A stretch of DNA of 64,000 nucleotides from an uncultured Oscillospiraceae bacterium. GTDB taxonomy: Bacteria; Bacillota; Clostridia; Oscillospirales; Ruminococcaceae. The position numbers and the translations under genes are program-made. The stretch's first letter is position 1; each line of letters starts with the position of its first letter. Positions 1-8,606 of this stretch are shown here, piece by piece. The stretch lies in assembly GCA_910579125.1 (NCBI GenBank), contig CAJTTH010000010.1, forward strand, positions 1-64,000. Direction: 5' to 3'. The notes beneath the pieces were generated by a model that saw only the letters and a program-made list of their open reading frames with translations, ran no database searches and was not told where the DNA came from.

Positions 1-31
1 CCCGAGCGGAACACCACCGCCCGGGAACTGC

Positions 32-289
32 TTACCCTTTCTTTCCGTAAGCGTCTTTGCTCTTACATTCCGCAACAGTACGCATCTTGTTGGGGCTGAA
101 TTCTACGATCTCATTCAGATCGCAATTCAAAGCCTCGCAGATCTTATCAAGCTGTTCAATGCTGACTCTGCCGGCAAGGTTGTGATACAGTTCGTTTATG
201 GTGTTCGATCTGATACCGGTTGCTGCTGCGAGTTCCGACTGCGTTACCCGCAGCTCGCCCAGCTTGCGGGATAATGTGATCTTGATCAT
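32..289 (-). CDS. Small XRE-family (Cro/CI-like) HTH transcriptional regulator
   Basis: An 85-residue protein that is almost entirely one helix-turn-helix domain (about residues 8-64). The recognition pattern QSELAAATGI followed by NTINELYHN is typical of the XRE/Cro family. The start codon follows an AAAGGAG ribosome site on the minus strand. Such single-domain regulators usually bind operators as dimers, often in mobile or toxin-antitoxin contexts. No partner gene is visible. It faces away from the asnB remnant, and a bidirectional terminator hairpin lies between them. The targets are unknown. Confidence 0.85.
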   Translation of the reverse strand: MIKITLSRKLGELRVTQSELAAATGIRSNTINELYHNLAGRVSIEQLDKICEALNCDLNEIVEFSPNKMRTVAECKSKDAYGKKG

Positions 290-379
290 TGCAGTACACT
301 CCTTTCAATAATTTTATCACTTTCAAGGAGTTTTGTCAGCGTTTTGATGAAAATCAACGATATTTGATAAAAACAACAA

Positions 380-404
380 AAAAAGCACCTTAAAAGTGCT
401 TTTT
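380..404. terminator. Bidirectional rho-independent terminator hairpin
   Basis: A stem AAAAGCAC/GTGCTTTT with a short loop has A-runs and T-runs on its two sides, so it can terminate on either strand. It sits between the XRE gene and the truncated asnB copy. Confidence 0.6.
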
Positions 405-478
405 CATTATATCATATATATCTGAATGCCTATATGAAATTGAGAGAAAAGAACGTATGTTAACAAGTACGGTCTTAT

Positions 479-1174
479 GAGATTTTCGGCGGCTATCCGT
501 GGTATCACAAGCCCGAGGTGCTGCATTACAACGGCTTCCCGTGGGCGACGAGCGTTCCCGAGCGCGGCGCGCTGATGAAAAAGCCGATGTCGGGCAGGGA
601 GGCGGAGGCGTTCGTCCGCAGGGCATATGACCGCTGTCTGGCGGACGTGGACTATCTCGACGGCGAGGGCGCGGACGATACGCGTATGCGCGAGATGTTC
701 ACGCTGAACCTTGAGTATTTTATGGCGACGCTGCTCGACCGCAAGGACCGCATGAGCATGGCGCACGGACTTGAAGTGCGCGTGCCGTTCTGCGATTATC
801 GGCTGGTGGAGTACGCGTATAATATCCCCGCCGCGTTCAAGAATTACCGCGGACGTGAAAAGGGATTGGTTCGCTACGCGATGGAGGGAGTTCTCCCCGA
901 GGACGTTCTCTGGCGAAAGAAAAGCCCGTATCCCAAGACACACAATCCCAATTATATGGCGCTGCTCAGCGGAAAACTCCGCGCGCTGCTCGAAAGCCCT
1001 GACTGCCGCCTGACGGAAATAGTCAACGCCGACGAGCTTCGCAGAATGCTCGACACGGACGGCGCGAGCTTCACCAAAAACTGGTACGGGCAGCTTATGA
1101 CCGTGCCGCAGATATACGCGTACTTCCTTCAGACGGAAACGTGGCTGCGGCAGTACGGCGTTATCATCGGGTGA
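479..1174 (+). pseudogene. asnB: Asparagine synthetase B, 5'-truncated remnant (C-terminal synthetase part)
   Basis: The reading frame encodes the end of a glutamine-dependent asparagine synthetase. It opens with EIFGGYPWYHKP, the region right after the ADE of the family motif, and continues with DRMSMAHGLEVRVPF and the KKSPYPKTHNP block. Everything upstream is missing: the Cys2 glutaminase domain and the SGGxDS ATP-pyrophosphatase loop. An in-frame stop lies at 461-463 and homology ends at about 478, so the break is sharp. A GTG at 518 could in principle start a 218-residue fragment, but it would have no catalytic site. The gene is therefore almost certainly dead. Confidence 0.85.
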
Positions 1175-1583
1175 TATCGGGCGCGGCGGTTGAGGATATT
1201 TTCATAGCTTGCCACGACAACCTCACCGGGCTTTGCCGGGCAATAAATTCAATATTTCCGAAAACAAAAGATCAGCTCTTATTGTGCAACAGCTCGGAGA
1301 TTATCGGTAAAGCAAAGAGCAGCAGCCTATCGGTCGCTGCTCTTTACCGTATAATCTTACGGTCTGCAGCGGGCTGCTCCTCAGCATTGGATGACATGGT
1401 CCCGCCGTTTTTCAAAGGATTTCGAGATCAAATCCTGTTATGCTGAAACTATGTGTATTATTTCTGACTTTGCCACTCTTTTACGTAGACTTTAGGCAAT
1501 ACCGCACAATTATTGTCGAGCGGTTGCGCGGGTATCCTCCCGCAAGTGCAAGACAGCTAAAATATACAAAATAAAAGTTTTGA
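1175..1583. other. Intergenic region with one imperfect hairpin
   Basis: No convincing gene is seen in about 400 bases after the asnB remnant. The only structure is an inverted repeat at 1305-1349 (CGGTAAAG and AAGAGCAGC against GCTGCTCTTTACCG, with a bulge). It lacks a T-run, so it is at best a weak terminator or decay product. Confidence 0.5.
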
Positions 1584-1612
1584 TTGACAACGCCGCAAAA
1601 AGGTGATATAAT
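1584..1612 (+). promoter_or_regulatory. Sigma-A promoter of glmS
   Basis: A perfect TTGACA (1584-1589), a 17-base spacer, and a perfect TATAAT (1607-1612) with an extended TGA in front. The predicted leader is only about 70 nucleotides, too short for a glmS ribozyme. Confidence 0.9.
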
Positions 1613-1688
1613 TTAAATATACAGAATAAAATAATGCTGACCGTCGGAATTTCGGCGTGCCGGTGAGTTTGTGATGGGGGAAAACGGT

Positions 1689-3521
1689 ATGTGTGGTATT
1701 GTAGGATATGTCGGAATGCGCGACTGCGCGGACGTTCTTATGGACGGACTTGAACAACTGGAGTACCGCGGGTATGACAGCGCGGGTATAGCGGTGTTTG
1801 AGAAGGGCGTGATACGCACCGTAAAAACGCGCGGCAAACTGAAATGTATGGCGGAAAAGCTCGCGGACGAGGGAAAACCCGAGGGCTTTTGCGGGATAGG
1901 GCATACGCGCTGGGCAACGCACGGCGAGCCGTCCGATATAAATTCGCACCCGCATTCAAACGGGCGCGTTACTATCGTACATAACGGAATTATCGAAAAC
2001 TACGCGGAGCTTAAGGAATTTCTTACCGAAAAGGGATATTCGTTCGTAAGCCGAACCGACAGCGAGATTGTAGCTTGTCTGCTCGATTATTACTATGCCG
2101 AACGCGATCCTCTGCGCGCGATAATGGAAACGGTCAGGGAGCTTCGCGGAAGCTATGCGCTCGGTATCCTTTTCAAGGACTTTCCCGACCGTGTTTACGC
2201 TACGCGAAAGGGCAGTCCGCTGATAGTCGGTATCGGCGGGAGCGAGTACTTTATCGCCAGCGATATTCCCGCGTTCCTGAAATACACTAAAAACTATGCT
2301 CTGCTTGACGACGATGAGATAGTCGCTATTGACAACAGCGGCGTGAGGTTTTTCGACATTCACGGCATCGCGGTGAAAAAGCAGACGCAAACCGCGGATT
2401 GGAATATCGAGCAGGCACAGAAATGCGGTTTTCCGCACTATATGTTGAAGGAAATTTACGAACAACCCGAGGTCGTTGTCAAAACCTTGGACAGCATAGT
2501 CACGGACGGTGTTCCCGACTTCTCGGATATAGGGCTTACCGATGAGCTTATGCGAGACGTAAAGCGCGTCTTTGTGGTAGCCTGCGGTACGGCTATGTAC
2601 GCCGGTATCGTCGGGCGTTACGCTGTCGAGAAAATGGCGAGAGTTCCCGTAACAGTCGAGATCGCCAGCGAGTTCCGCTATATGGATCCTATCGTCGGCG
2701 AGGACGATCTGGTAATTCTGGTGTCGCAGTCGGGCGAGACCGCGGATACGATAGCGAGCCTTGAATTGGCGAAATCGCGCGGCGCGAAAACGCTCGCGGT
2801 CGTCAATGTAAAGTATTCGGCGATTGCGCGCAATTCCGATATGTATATTCATACCCTCGCGGGACCCGAAATCGCGGTCGCGAGTACAAAAGCGTATTCC
2901 GTACAGATCGCGGTGCTGTATCTTATCGCGTTCAGGTTCGCCTACGCGCGCGGAATAATCCTCGAAAACGAAATGCGGCGGCTCACGGCACAATTGTACA
3001 AAGCGCCCGAAGCGATCCGTGACGTTATCGAAAATAAGGACGAATGCCAGTTTATTGCGTCGCAGCTTGTGAACGTTGAAACGCTGTTCTTTATCGGGCG
3101 CGGATTTGATTACGCGCTTTCACTGGAGGGCTCGCTGAAGCTGAAAGAAATCACCTACATTCACTCCGAGGCATACGCGGCGGGGGAATTAAAGCACGGT
3201 ACGATTTCGCTGATAGAGCGGAATATCCCCGTGATAACGGTAGCGACGCAGCGGAACGTTCTCGCCAAGACCGTCAGCAATATGGAGGAGGTCAAGGCAC
3301 GCGGCGCGACGATAATCGCAATCTGCCGAAAAGGCACGGAATTTGCGGAGGGAACGGTCGACATAAAACTCGAACTGAATATCGGCGGCGAGCTTGACGA
3401 TATGCTGCTGCCGCTCCCGACAGTGTGCGCGCTGCAATTGATAGCCTACTACACCTCGGTTCTGCGCGGAATAGACCCCGATAAGCCCCGCAACCTTGCG
3501 AAGTCCGTTACGACCGAATAA
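1689..3521 (+). CDS. glmS: Glutamine--fructose-6-phosphate aminotransferase (isomerizing)
   Basis: GlmS converts fructose-6-phosphate and glutamine to glucosamine-6-phosphate, the first step towards UDP-GlcNAc and peptidoglycan. The protein begins MCGIVGYVG, so the catalytic N-terminal cysteine is exposed after Met removal. For this reason ATG 1689 is preferred over upstream GTG 1671 and ATG 1674; a GGGGGA ribosome site precedes it. The class II glutaminase domain (about 1-220, with GIGHTRWATHG) is followed by two SIS domains with CGTAMYAG. The end NLAKSVTTE matches the family C-terminus. The length of 610 residues is normal. The next step, GlmM, is encoded 7 kb away in the same window. Confidence 0.98.
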   Translation: MCGIVGYVGMRDCADVLMDGLEQLEYRGYDSAGIAVFEKGVIRTVKTRGKLKCMAEKLADEGKPEGFCGIGHTRWATHGEPSDINSHPHSNGRVTIVHNGIIENYAELKEFLTEKGYSFVSRTDSEIVACLLDYYYAERDPLRAIMETVRELRGSYALGILFKDFPDRVYATRKGSPLIVGIGGSEYFIASDIPAFLKYTKNYALLDDDEIVAIDNSGVRFFDIHGIAVKKQTQTADWNIEQAQKCGFPHYMLKEIYEQPEVVVKTLDSIVTDGVPDFSDIGLTDELMRDVKRVFVVACGTAMYAGIVGRYAVEKMARVPVTVEIASEFRYMDPIVGEDDLVILVSQSGETADTIASLELAKSRGAKTLAVVNVKYSAIARNSDMYIHTLAGPEIAVASTKAYSVQIAVLYLIAFRFAYARGIILENEMRRLTAQLYKAPEAIRDVIENKDECQFIASQLVNVETLFFIGRGFDYALSLEGSLKLKEITYIHSEAYAAGELKHGTISLIERNIPVITVATQRNVLAKTVSNMEEVKARGATIIAICRKGTEFAEGTVDIKLELNIGGELDDMLLPLPTVCALQLIAYYTSVLRGIDPDKPRNLAKSVTTE

Positions 3522-3525
3522 AAAC

Positions 3526-3552
3526 CGGCGTCGAGCGATATGCCCGACGCCG
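3526..3552 (-). terminator. Terminator of the GNAT-tyrS transcript
   Basis: The stem CGGCGTCG/CGACGCCG lies between convergent glmS and tyrS. On the minus strand it is followed by a run of T, so it mainly ends the tyrS transcript. It may also slow glmS readthrough. Confidence 0.8.
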
Positions 3553-3556
3553 TATC

Positions 3557-4762
3557 TTATGCTTTTGAAACCTTTAAGAACACCTTTTTGCCCTTGCGGA
3601 CAATAACCTCGTTTGTGAGGTCTATCTGCGCGTTGGGATCGTCGATTATCACTTCGTCGACCGCGATACCCTTGCCCGAGATGAGGTTTCTCGCCTCTCG
3701 CTTGGACGGCGCCAATTTCGTATTCACAAGCAGGTCGAGAATTCCGATTTTCCCGTCGGCAGCCTCGACCGCCGCCGTCGGCATATTGTCGGTATTGCCA
3801 ATTCCGCCGAACAGCGATTTCGCGCCGTCAAGCGCCTTTTGCGCTTCCGCTTCTCCGTGAACGAGCTTCGTCAGCTCGAACGCGAGTATCTCCTTAGCCT
3901 TGTTGAGCTGTGCGCCCTCCCATTTCTCCATTTCGAGTATTTCCTCGATCGGCAGGAACGTGAGCATTTTCAGGCACTTGATAACGTCAGCGTCGTCGAC
4001 GTTTCTCCAGTACTGGAAGAAATCAAACGGCGAAGTCTTTTCGGGGTCGAGCCACACCGCGCCCTTTTCGGTCTTGCCCATTTTTTTGCCCTCGGAGTTG
4101 AGCAGCAGCGTAATGGTCATTGCGTGAGCGTCCTTGCCGAGCTTTTTGCGGATAAGCTCCGTGCCGCCGAGCATATTCGCCCATTGGTCGTCGCCGCCGA
4201 ACTGCATATTGCAGCCGTATTTTTGGAACAGCATATAAAAGTCGTAGCTCTGCATTATCATATAGTTAAACTCGAGGAACGTCAGACCGCGCTCCATACG
4301 CTGCTTGTAGCACTCGAACGTCAGCATTTTGTTGACCGAGAAGCAAGCGCCGACCTCGCGCAGCACGTCAATGTAGTTCAGCTCAAGCAGCCAATCCGCG
4401 TTGTTTACCATTATCGCCTTATCGTCTGAAAAGTCGATAAAGCGGCTCATCTGCTTTTTAAAGCACGCGATGTTGTGGTCGATATCCTCTTTCGTGAGCA
4501 TTTTGCGCATATCGGATTTTCCCGACGGGTCGCCGATCATTCCCGTGCCGCCGCCGAGCAGCGCAATGGGCTTGTTGCCCGCCATTTGCAGACGCTTCAT
4601 AAGGCACAGCGCCATAAAGTGCCCGACGTGCAGCGAATCCGCGGTCGGGTCGAAGCCGATATAAAACGTCGCCTTGCCCGCGTTTATCATCTTGCGTATC
4701 TCGTCCTCGTTGGTGACCTGCGCGATAAGTCCGCGCGCAATAAGTTCGTCGTATAATTCCAT
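3557..4762 (-). CDS. tyrS: Tyrosine--tRNA ligase
   Basis: A class I aminoacyl-tRNA synthetase charging tRNA-Tyr in the cytoplasm. The HIGH-type signature is HVGH (residues 45-48) and the KMSKS-type signature is KMGKT (near residue 230). The core contains GGDDQWANMLGG, which binds tyrosine. A C-terminal S4 RNA-binding domain covers roughly residues 340-401. The 401-residue length fits. It lies two bases downstream of a GNAT gene and shares its T-box leader, so expression should rise when uncharged tRNA-Tyr accumulates. Confidence 0.97.
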   Translation of the reverse strand: MELYDELIARGLIAQVTNEDEIRKMINAGKATFYIGFDPTADSLHVGHFMALCLMKRLQMAGNKPIALLGGGTGMIGDPSGKSDMRKMLTKEDIDHNIACFKKQMSRFIDFSDDKAIMVNNADWLLELNYIDVLREVGACFSVNKMLTFECYKQRMERGLTFLEFNYMIMQSYDFYMLFQKYGCNMQFGGDDQWANMLGGTELIRKKLGKDAHAMTITLLLNSEGKKMGKTEKGAVWLDPEKTSPFDFFQYWRNVDDADVIKCLKMLTFLPIEEILEMEKWEGAQLNKAKEILAFELTKLVHGEAEAQKALDGAKSLFGGIGNTDNMPTAAVEAADGKIGILDLLVNTKLAPSKREARNLISGKGIAVDEVIIDDPNAQIDLTNEVIVRKGKKVFLKVSKA

Positions 4763-4764
4763 TG

Positions 4765-5226
4765 TTATAATTTCTCCTCCATTATTATAGTTCGGGGAAC
4801 AAGCCCCATTTTCTCATAAAATGCGACCGCGTCCGTGTTTCGGGCGGTTACCCCGAGCTGTACGTCCGTGCAGCCGTTTTCGCGCCCGAACGCTTTCACC
4901 GCGCCGAAAAGCTCTGTGCCTATACCGTGTCGGCGGCAGCTCTCCGCGACCGCGAAGCAGTCGATATAGCACACCTTGCGCGGTTTTTTTTCCTCGGTAT
5001 TCACGTCAATTATCTTCACGACCGCGTAGCCGTCGGGTTTACCGCCGCTGTCGTGTACGAGAACGGTCTGCCTTTCGTCGTTCAGTATCTCGCCGATACG
5101 CCGCGAAAACCATTCGCGTTCGGGCATTATGAACGCTTCGGGCTTTATCTCGACATGGCGGCGGTGAAGCTCGGCAAACAGCTCCGTCAGCTCCCCGCGG
5201 TCGTTGATATCTGCAATTCTAATCAT
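4765..5226 (-). CDS. GNAT-family N-acetyltransferase
   Basis: A 153-residue GNAT fold protein. The acetyl-CoA loop CRRHGIGTELF (R/Q-x-x-G-x-G/A pattern) is near residue 97, and the C-terminal NTDAVAFYEKMGL is typical of motif B. The substrate cannot be read from sequence. Its position is notable: it is the first gene after a tyrosine T-box and lies 2 bases before tyrS, so it is induced together with tyrosyl-tRNA synthetase. A role linked to tyrosine or aminoacyl-nucleotide detoxification is possible but speculative. It has a clear GGAGG ribosome site. Confidence 0.9.
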   Translation of the reverse strand: MIRIADINDRGELTELFAELHRRHVEIKPEAFIMPEREWFSRRIGEILNDERQTVLVHDSGGKPDGYAVVKIIDVNTEEKKPRKVCYIDCFAVAESCRRHGIGTELFGAVKAFGRENGCTDVQLGVTARNTDAVAFYEKMGLVPRTIIMEEKL

Positions 5227-5304
5227 AAAATCCTCCTCAAATTAAAGTGAGAATTTTACATAGCCGATGAGATGTTCACATCTCACGGATAACACCCTCT
5301 TTCA

Positions 5305-5574
5305 ATAAAAAAGCCCTCTCCGAGACGAAGCTCCGAGAGGGCGCTGAAATTCAAATAGCGCGGTACCACCTCAATTTGCGGATCATCATAACGACAAACC
5401 GCCTTTGAACAGCTGTAACGGGCATACCCGTGTCCGCTAATAGGAGACCGTTCGCAAGACCGCTCGGGGAGGTAATTCACAAAACGCGCCTTGCCGCCTT
5501 ACACCTGCCGGCGGCTCTCTGAAAAGGTTATGCGTTCGCTGCTGTATTCCCGTCAACGCTTTAATATATTCACT
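5305..5574 (-). promoter_or_regulatory. T-box leader (tyrosine, UAC specifier)
   Basis: The minus-strand leader contains the hallmark T-box sequence TGGTACCGCG (5368-5359) in the antiterminator. It is followed by a strong terminator (stem GCCCTCTCGGAG with its complement, 5342-5313, then six T). Upstream, the Stem I region carries GTGAATTACC with a TAC triplet at 5474-5472. This fits a tyrosine specifier and matches the tyrS gene downstream. Uncharged tRNA-Tyr is expected to bind and favour antitermination. Confidence 0.93.
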
Positions 5575-5580
5575 TTCAGC

Positions 5581-5609
5581 ATTATATCATATTTGCTCGG
5601 ATTTGTCAA
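5581..5609 (-). promoter_or_regulatory. Promoter of the T-box/GNAT/tyrS transcript
   Basis: On the minus strand, TTGACA (5609-5604), 17 bases, then TATAAT (5586-5581) with TGA before the -10. It begins just after the stop of the DAHP synthase gene. Confidence 0.9.
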
Positions 5610-5618
5610 GGGGTCAGC

Positions 5619-6647
5619 TTACAATTGATCCGCAATTTCGAGAATGAGCTTTTCGGACTTCTCCCAGCCGAGGCACGGGTCGGTTATCGACTTGCCGTAG
5701 GTGCCCTCTTCGATCTTCTGCGAGCCGTCCTCGATGTAGCTTTCGATCATCAAGCCCTTGACAATATTGCGTATCTCCTTGGAGTGACGCATAGAGTGGA
5801 GTATCTCGTTGGAAATGCGCACCTGTTCAAGGTACTGCTTTCCGCTGTTGGAGTGGTTGGTGTCGACGATTATCGCGGGATTTTCCAAACCCTTTTCCAA
5901 ATACATATCGCAGCAGAGCTTCAGATCCTCGTAATGATAATTCGGGATAGTCTGGTCGTGCTTATTCTGAGCGCCGCGCAGAATAGCGTGCGCAAACGGA
6001 TTGCCGTCCGACACTACCTCCCAGCCGCGGTAAATGAACGTGTGCTTAGCCTGTGCCGCCTGAATGGAGTTGAACATAACCGACAGCGTTCCCGAGGTGG
6101 GGTTTTTCATGCCGACGGGGCACTCCATGCCGCTCGCCACGAGACGGTGGTGCTGATCCTCGACCGAGCGCGCTCCCACCGCGACGTATGACAGCAGATC
6201 GCTAAGATAACGGTAATTCTCGGGGTAGAGCATTTCGTCCGCGCAAGTAAGGTGCGTTTCGGCGATAGCGCGCGCGTGCAGCTTTCTCACCTGTATGATA
6301 CCCTCGAGCATATCCTCGCTTTTGGTGGGGTCGGGCTGGTGGATAAGCCCCTTGTAGCCCGTGCCGTTCGTGCGGGGTTTTCCTGTGTAAATGCGCGGTA
6401 TGATAAGTATTTTGTCCTTTACCTGTTCCTGAACCTTTGCAAGGCGGTTGGTGTAATCCATTACGGAATCCTCATTGTCCGCCGAGCACGGTCCGATTAT
6501 CAGCAAAAACTTGTCGCTCTTGCCCGTGAACACGTCCGCGATCTGCTTGTCGCGGGCAGCCTTTACCCGCTTTATTTCCTCGGAAATGGGGTGCATTTCC
6601 TTAACCTCTTTCGGGATAGGCAATTTTCTGTTAAATGTCATTGACAT
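5619..6647 (-). CDS. 3-deoxy-7-phosphoheptulonate (DAHP) synthase, AroF/G/H type
   Basis: The first enzyme of the shikimate pathway, condensing PEP with erythrose-4-phosphate. The protein (342 residues) is type I-alpha: it has LIIGPCSADNED, the PRIYTGKPRTNGTGYKGL phosphate-binding region, GARSVEDQHHR, and VDTNHSNSGK. The last carries a metal-ligand histidine. ATG 6647 has an AGGAG site 9 bases upstream; a second in-frame ATG lies two codons on. Its placement next to tyrosine-controlled tyrS is consistent with aromatic amino acid supply. No T-box is seen in its own short leader. Confidence 0.95.
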   Translation of the reverse strand: MSMTFNRKLPIPKEVKEMHPISEEIKRVKAARDKQIADVFTGKSDKFLLIIGPCSADNEDSVMDYTNRLAKVQEQVKDKILIIPRIYTGKPRTNGTGYKGLIHQPDPTKSEDMLEGIIQVRKLHARAIAETHLTCADEMLYPENYRYLSDLLSYVAVGARSVEDQHHRLVASGMECPVGMKNPTSGTLSVMFNSIQAAQAKHTFIYRGWEVVSDGNPFAHAILRGAQNKHDQTIPNYHYEDLKLCCDMYLEKGLENPAIIVDTNHSNSGKQYLEQVRISNEILHSMRHSKEIRNIVKGLMIESYIEDGSQKIEEGTYGKSITDPCLGWEKSEKLILEIADQL

Positions 6648-6684
6648 GGTATAGCGTCTCCTTTGATTTTATTCATACTCTTAT

Positions 6685-6713
6685 ATTTTATCACATTCGA
6701 CAGGATTTTTCAA
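6685..6713 (-). promoter_or_regulatory. Promoter of the DAHP synthase gene
   Basis: Minus strand TTGAAA (6713-6708), 17 bases, TAAAAT (6690-6685), preceded by TGTGA, an extended -10. Confidence 0.8.
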
Positions 6714-6792
6714 GGGGGTAAGCAAAAATATTTTTAGCGCTTTTAGGTGTTAAAGTGAGGGCGCAGGCATTACACCTCAACAATGTGTTAAA

Positions 6793-7095
6793 CTAAATAC
6801 ACGTCCAGAAAAATATTGCAAACGGAAAACTTAGAACGGTCAATGCGATGTGAACGCTTATCGAGATGATCATCCACAGTTTTTTCGGTCTGGTATACAG
6901 ATGATAATGAAAGGATATAAAAAGCGAATGAAACAGCCAGCTTACAAGCAAAACAGCGGTTCTGATAAATGTAAAATACGAACTCCCGACGTCATTACCG
7001 AAATAGGGAATACACGTAAGGGCTATGACAAGCGCAGCGGCAGTCGTAACAATCCAAATAATTAAATATACTCTGCGGTTTGATCTCTTTTCCAT
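6793..7095 (-). CDS. Small membrane protein of unknown function
   Basis: A 100-residue protein with about three hydrophobic segments (roughly 9-30, 43-63 and 74-98) and a positively charged N-terminus. A good AAAGGAG ribosome site and its own promoter support it as a real gene. I do not recognise the family. There is no operon partner: DAHP synthase lies downstream with its own promoter. Confidence 0.75.
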   Translation of the reverse strand: MEKRSNRRVYLIIWIVTTAAALVIALTCIPYFGNDVGSSYFTFIRTAVLLVSWLFHSLFISFHYHLYTRPKKLWMIISISVHIALTVLSFPFAIFFWTCI

Positions 7096-7131
7096 AATTC
7101 GGCTCCTTTTCCCAAATTCTTCCTTAAGATT

Positions 7132-7160
7132 ATTTTATCACATATCCGTCCTTCTGTCAA
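7132..7160 (-). promoter_or_regulatory. Promoter of the small membrane protein gene
   Basis: Minus strand TTGACA (7160-7155), 17 bases, TAAAAT (7137-7132), with TGTGA directly before the -10. Confidence 0.85.
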
Positions 7161-7212
7161 TACCGTAACCAAAACCGCCGCGCCGCATAATATGAATAAA
7201 GGAGTTGATATT

Positions 7213-7728
7213 ATGCTTATCGAGACCGAATACGACAGGCGCGCGGCGGTCGCCTATGCGCTGAACTGGGCGTTCGCGAGAAATCCGCGCTTTTACGATT
7301 TCGAGGACATAGGCGGCGACTGCACGAATTTCGTTTCGCAGTGTATGTACGCGGGGTGCGGCGTGATGAACTACTCGCAGGAGAACGGCTGGTATTACAT
7401 AAATTCCGACAACCGCGCGCCCTCGTGGACAGGCGTGGACTTTCTGCGCGAGTTTCTGATGACGAACAAAGGAGCGGGCGTTTACGGCGAGGAAGCTCCG
7501 CTTTCGGAGCTGCGGCACGGTGATATTATCCAGCTTATCAACCGCTCGGGGCGGTTTTATCATACCGTTTTCATTTCGGCGGTGTTCAGCCCTGCAACGC
7601 CGCAAAACATTTTCGTGTGCGCACATTCTGTAGACGCGCGCAACCGCAGACTGTCAACGTATAATTTCGCGGATACGTTCGGCATACGCATTATCGGCGC
7701 GCGAAAAGAGATCGTTCTTAATTCTTAA
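7213..7728 (+). CDS. Putative amidase-domain protein (Amidase_6-like)
   Basis: The 171-residue protein carries the conserved start of the putative amidase domain family: RRAAVAYALNWAF, NPRFYDF and GGDCTNFVSQC, with the likely catalytic cysteine in GDC. A later GDIIQL and YHTVFIS supply the candidate His. The family is found in spore-forming Firmicutes and resembles NlpC/P60-type hydrolases. No signal peptide is seen. ATG 7213 is chosen over ATG 7192 because AAAGGAG lies just before it. It is followed 11 bases later by a LysM-GH18 gene, suggesting a spore or wall-related pair. Confidence 0.85.
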   Translation: MLIETEYDRRAAVAYALNWAFARNPRFYDFEDIGGDCTNFVSQCMYAGCGVMNYSQENGWYYINSDNRAPSWTGVDFLREFLMTNKGAGVYGEEAPLSELRHGDIIQLINRSGRFYHTVFISAVFSPATPQNIFVCAHSVDARNRRLSTYNFADTFGIRIIGARKEIVLNS

Positions 7729-7739
7729 AGGAGGCTGCT

Positions 7740-8591
7740 ATGTTTATTTATACCGTTCAATCGGGCGATAACCTCAATCTGCTTTCACGCCGCTTCGGCA
7801 TTCCCGCGAACCGTATCGCCGCGGATAACGCTTTGCGCTACCCGAACAATCTTGTCGTCGGGCAGAACCTTGTCATTATGTCAAATTCAATGCGCTACAC
7901 GCTCCAAGAGGGGCAGACGCTGTATTCCGTGGCACAGGAGTTCGGAGTGCCTCTTGAAACGCTGCTCGAAGCAAATCCGAATGTCAACCCTATCTCGCTT
8001 CAGCCGGGCGAGGTCATCAATATCCCCATGGAGAGCGATATCAGCCGCCGCCCCGCGATAATCAACGGTTTCGCTTACCCGAATATCACCGAATACGCGC
8101 TCAACTGCGCGCTGCCGTTTATGACGTTTTTAAGCCCGTTCAGCTACTCGATAACTTCACAGGGAGAGCTGATAGCGCCCGACGCGGACGACCTCATCTA
8201 CCGAGCGACGCGCAGCGCCGTAATGCCGCTTATGGTGGTCACGAACATATACGACGGCAGCTTTTCGACCGAGGTGCTCTCGCAGATACTCGCCGACAGC
8301 GAAGCACGCGAGCGGCTTATTTCCTCTATATTCTACGAGCTTGATGACAAGGGTTACTACGGCTTGAACCTCGATATGGAATACATCTCGCCCGACGACC
8401 GCGAAATCTACAATGAGTTCCTTATGGAAATATCGGAGCGGCTGCATGAGGCGGGATATATCCTCGTTACTGCTGTCGCGCCGAAGTACCGCGCCGACCA
8501 GCAGGGCATTCTCTACGAATCGCACGACTACCGCGTTCAGGGTGAGGCGGCGGATTATGTGATTATTATGACCTATGAACAGGGGGCATAA
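7740..8591 (+). CDS. LysM-GH18 spore-germination-type hydrolase, C-terminally truncated
   Basis: Two LysM domains (about residues 2-47 and 51-97; YTVQSGDNLN and YTLQEGQTLYSVA) precede a GH18-like TIM barrel with YYGLNLDMEY at the catalytic position. This layout matches SleL/YaaH spore cortex-lytic proteins. Those are usually about 420-470 residues; this one stops at 283, just after the conserved VIIMTYE strand. The expected C-terminal third (further barrel strands) is absent. The break lies 15 bases from a serine recombinase gene, so insertion of an element into this gene is the simplest explanation. The catalytic Glu is kept but the barrel is incomplete, so activity is doubtful. Confidence 0.88.
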   Translation: MFIYTVQSGDNLNLLSRRFGIPANRIAADNALRYPNNLVVGQNLVIMSNSMRYTLQEGQTLYSVAQEFGVPLETLLEANPNVNPISLQPGEVINIPMESDISRRPAIINGFAYPNITEYALNCALPFMTFLSPFSYSITSQGELIAPDADDLIYRATRSAVMPLMVVTNIYDGSFSTEVLSQILADSEARERLISSIFYELDDKGYYGLNLDMEYISPDDREIYNEFLMEISERLHEAGYILVTAVAPKYRADQQGILYESHDYRVQGEAADYVIIMTYEQGA

Positions 8592-8606
8592 TGATAGCAC
8601 ACATAT

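Noticed and set aside
407..943. Long minus-strand open frame opposite asnB
   Set aside because: It is the antisense shadow of the asnB remnant, caused by GC-rich codons.
1305..1349. Terminator after asnB remnant
   Set aside because: The stem is bulged and no T-run follows; kept only as a hairpin.
1612..1689. glmS ribozyme in the leader
   Set aside because: The leader is only about 70 nucleotides and no ribozyme core or cleavage-site context is visible.
1956..2993. 345-codon minus-strand frame inside glmS
   Set aside because: Antisense shadow; glmS is fully supported by family motifs.
5283..5480. 65-residue minus-strand protein-like frame
   Set aside because: It lies wholly inside the T-box leader and reflects RNA structure, not a gene.
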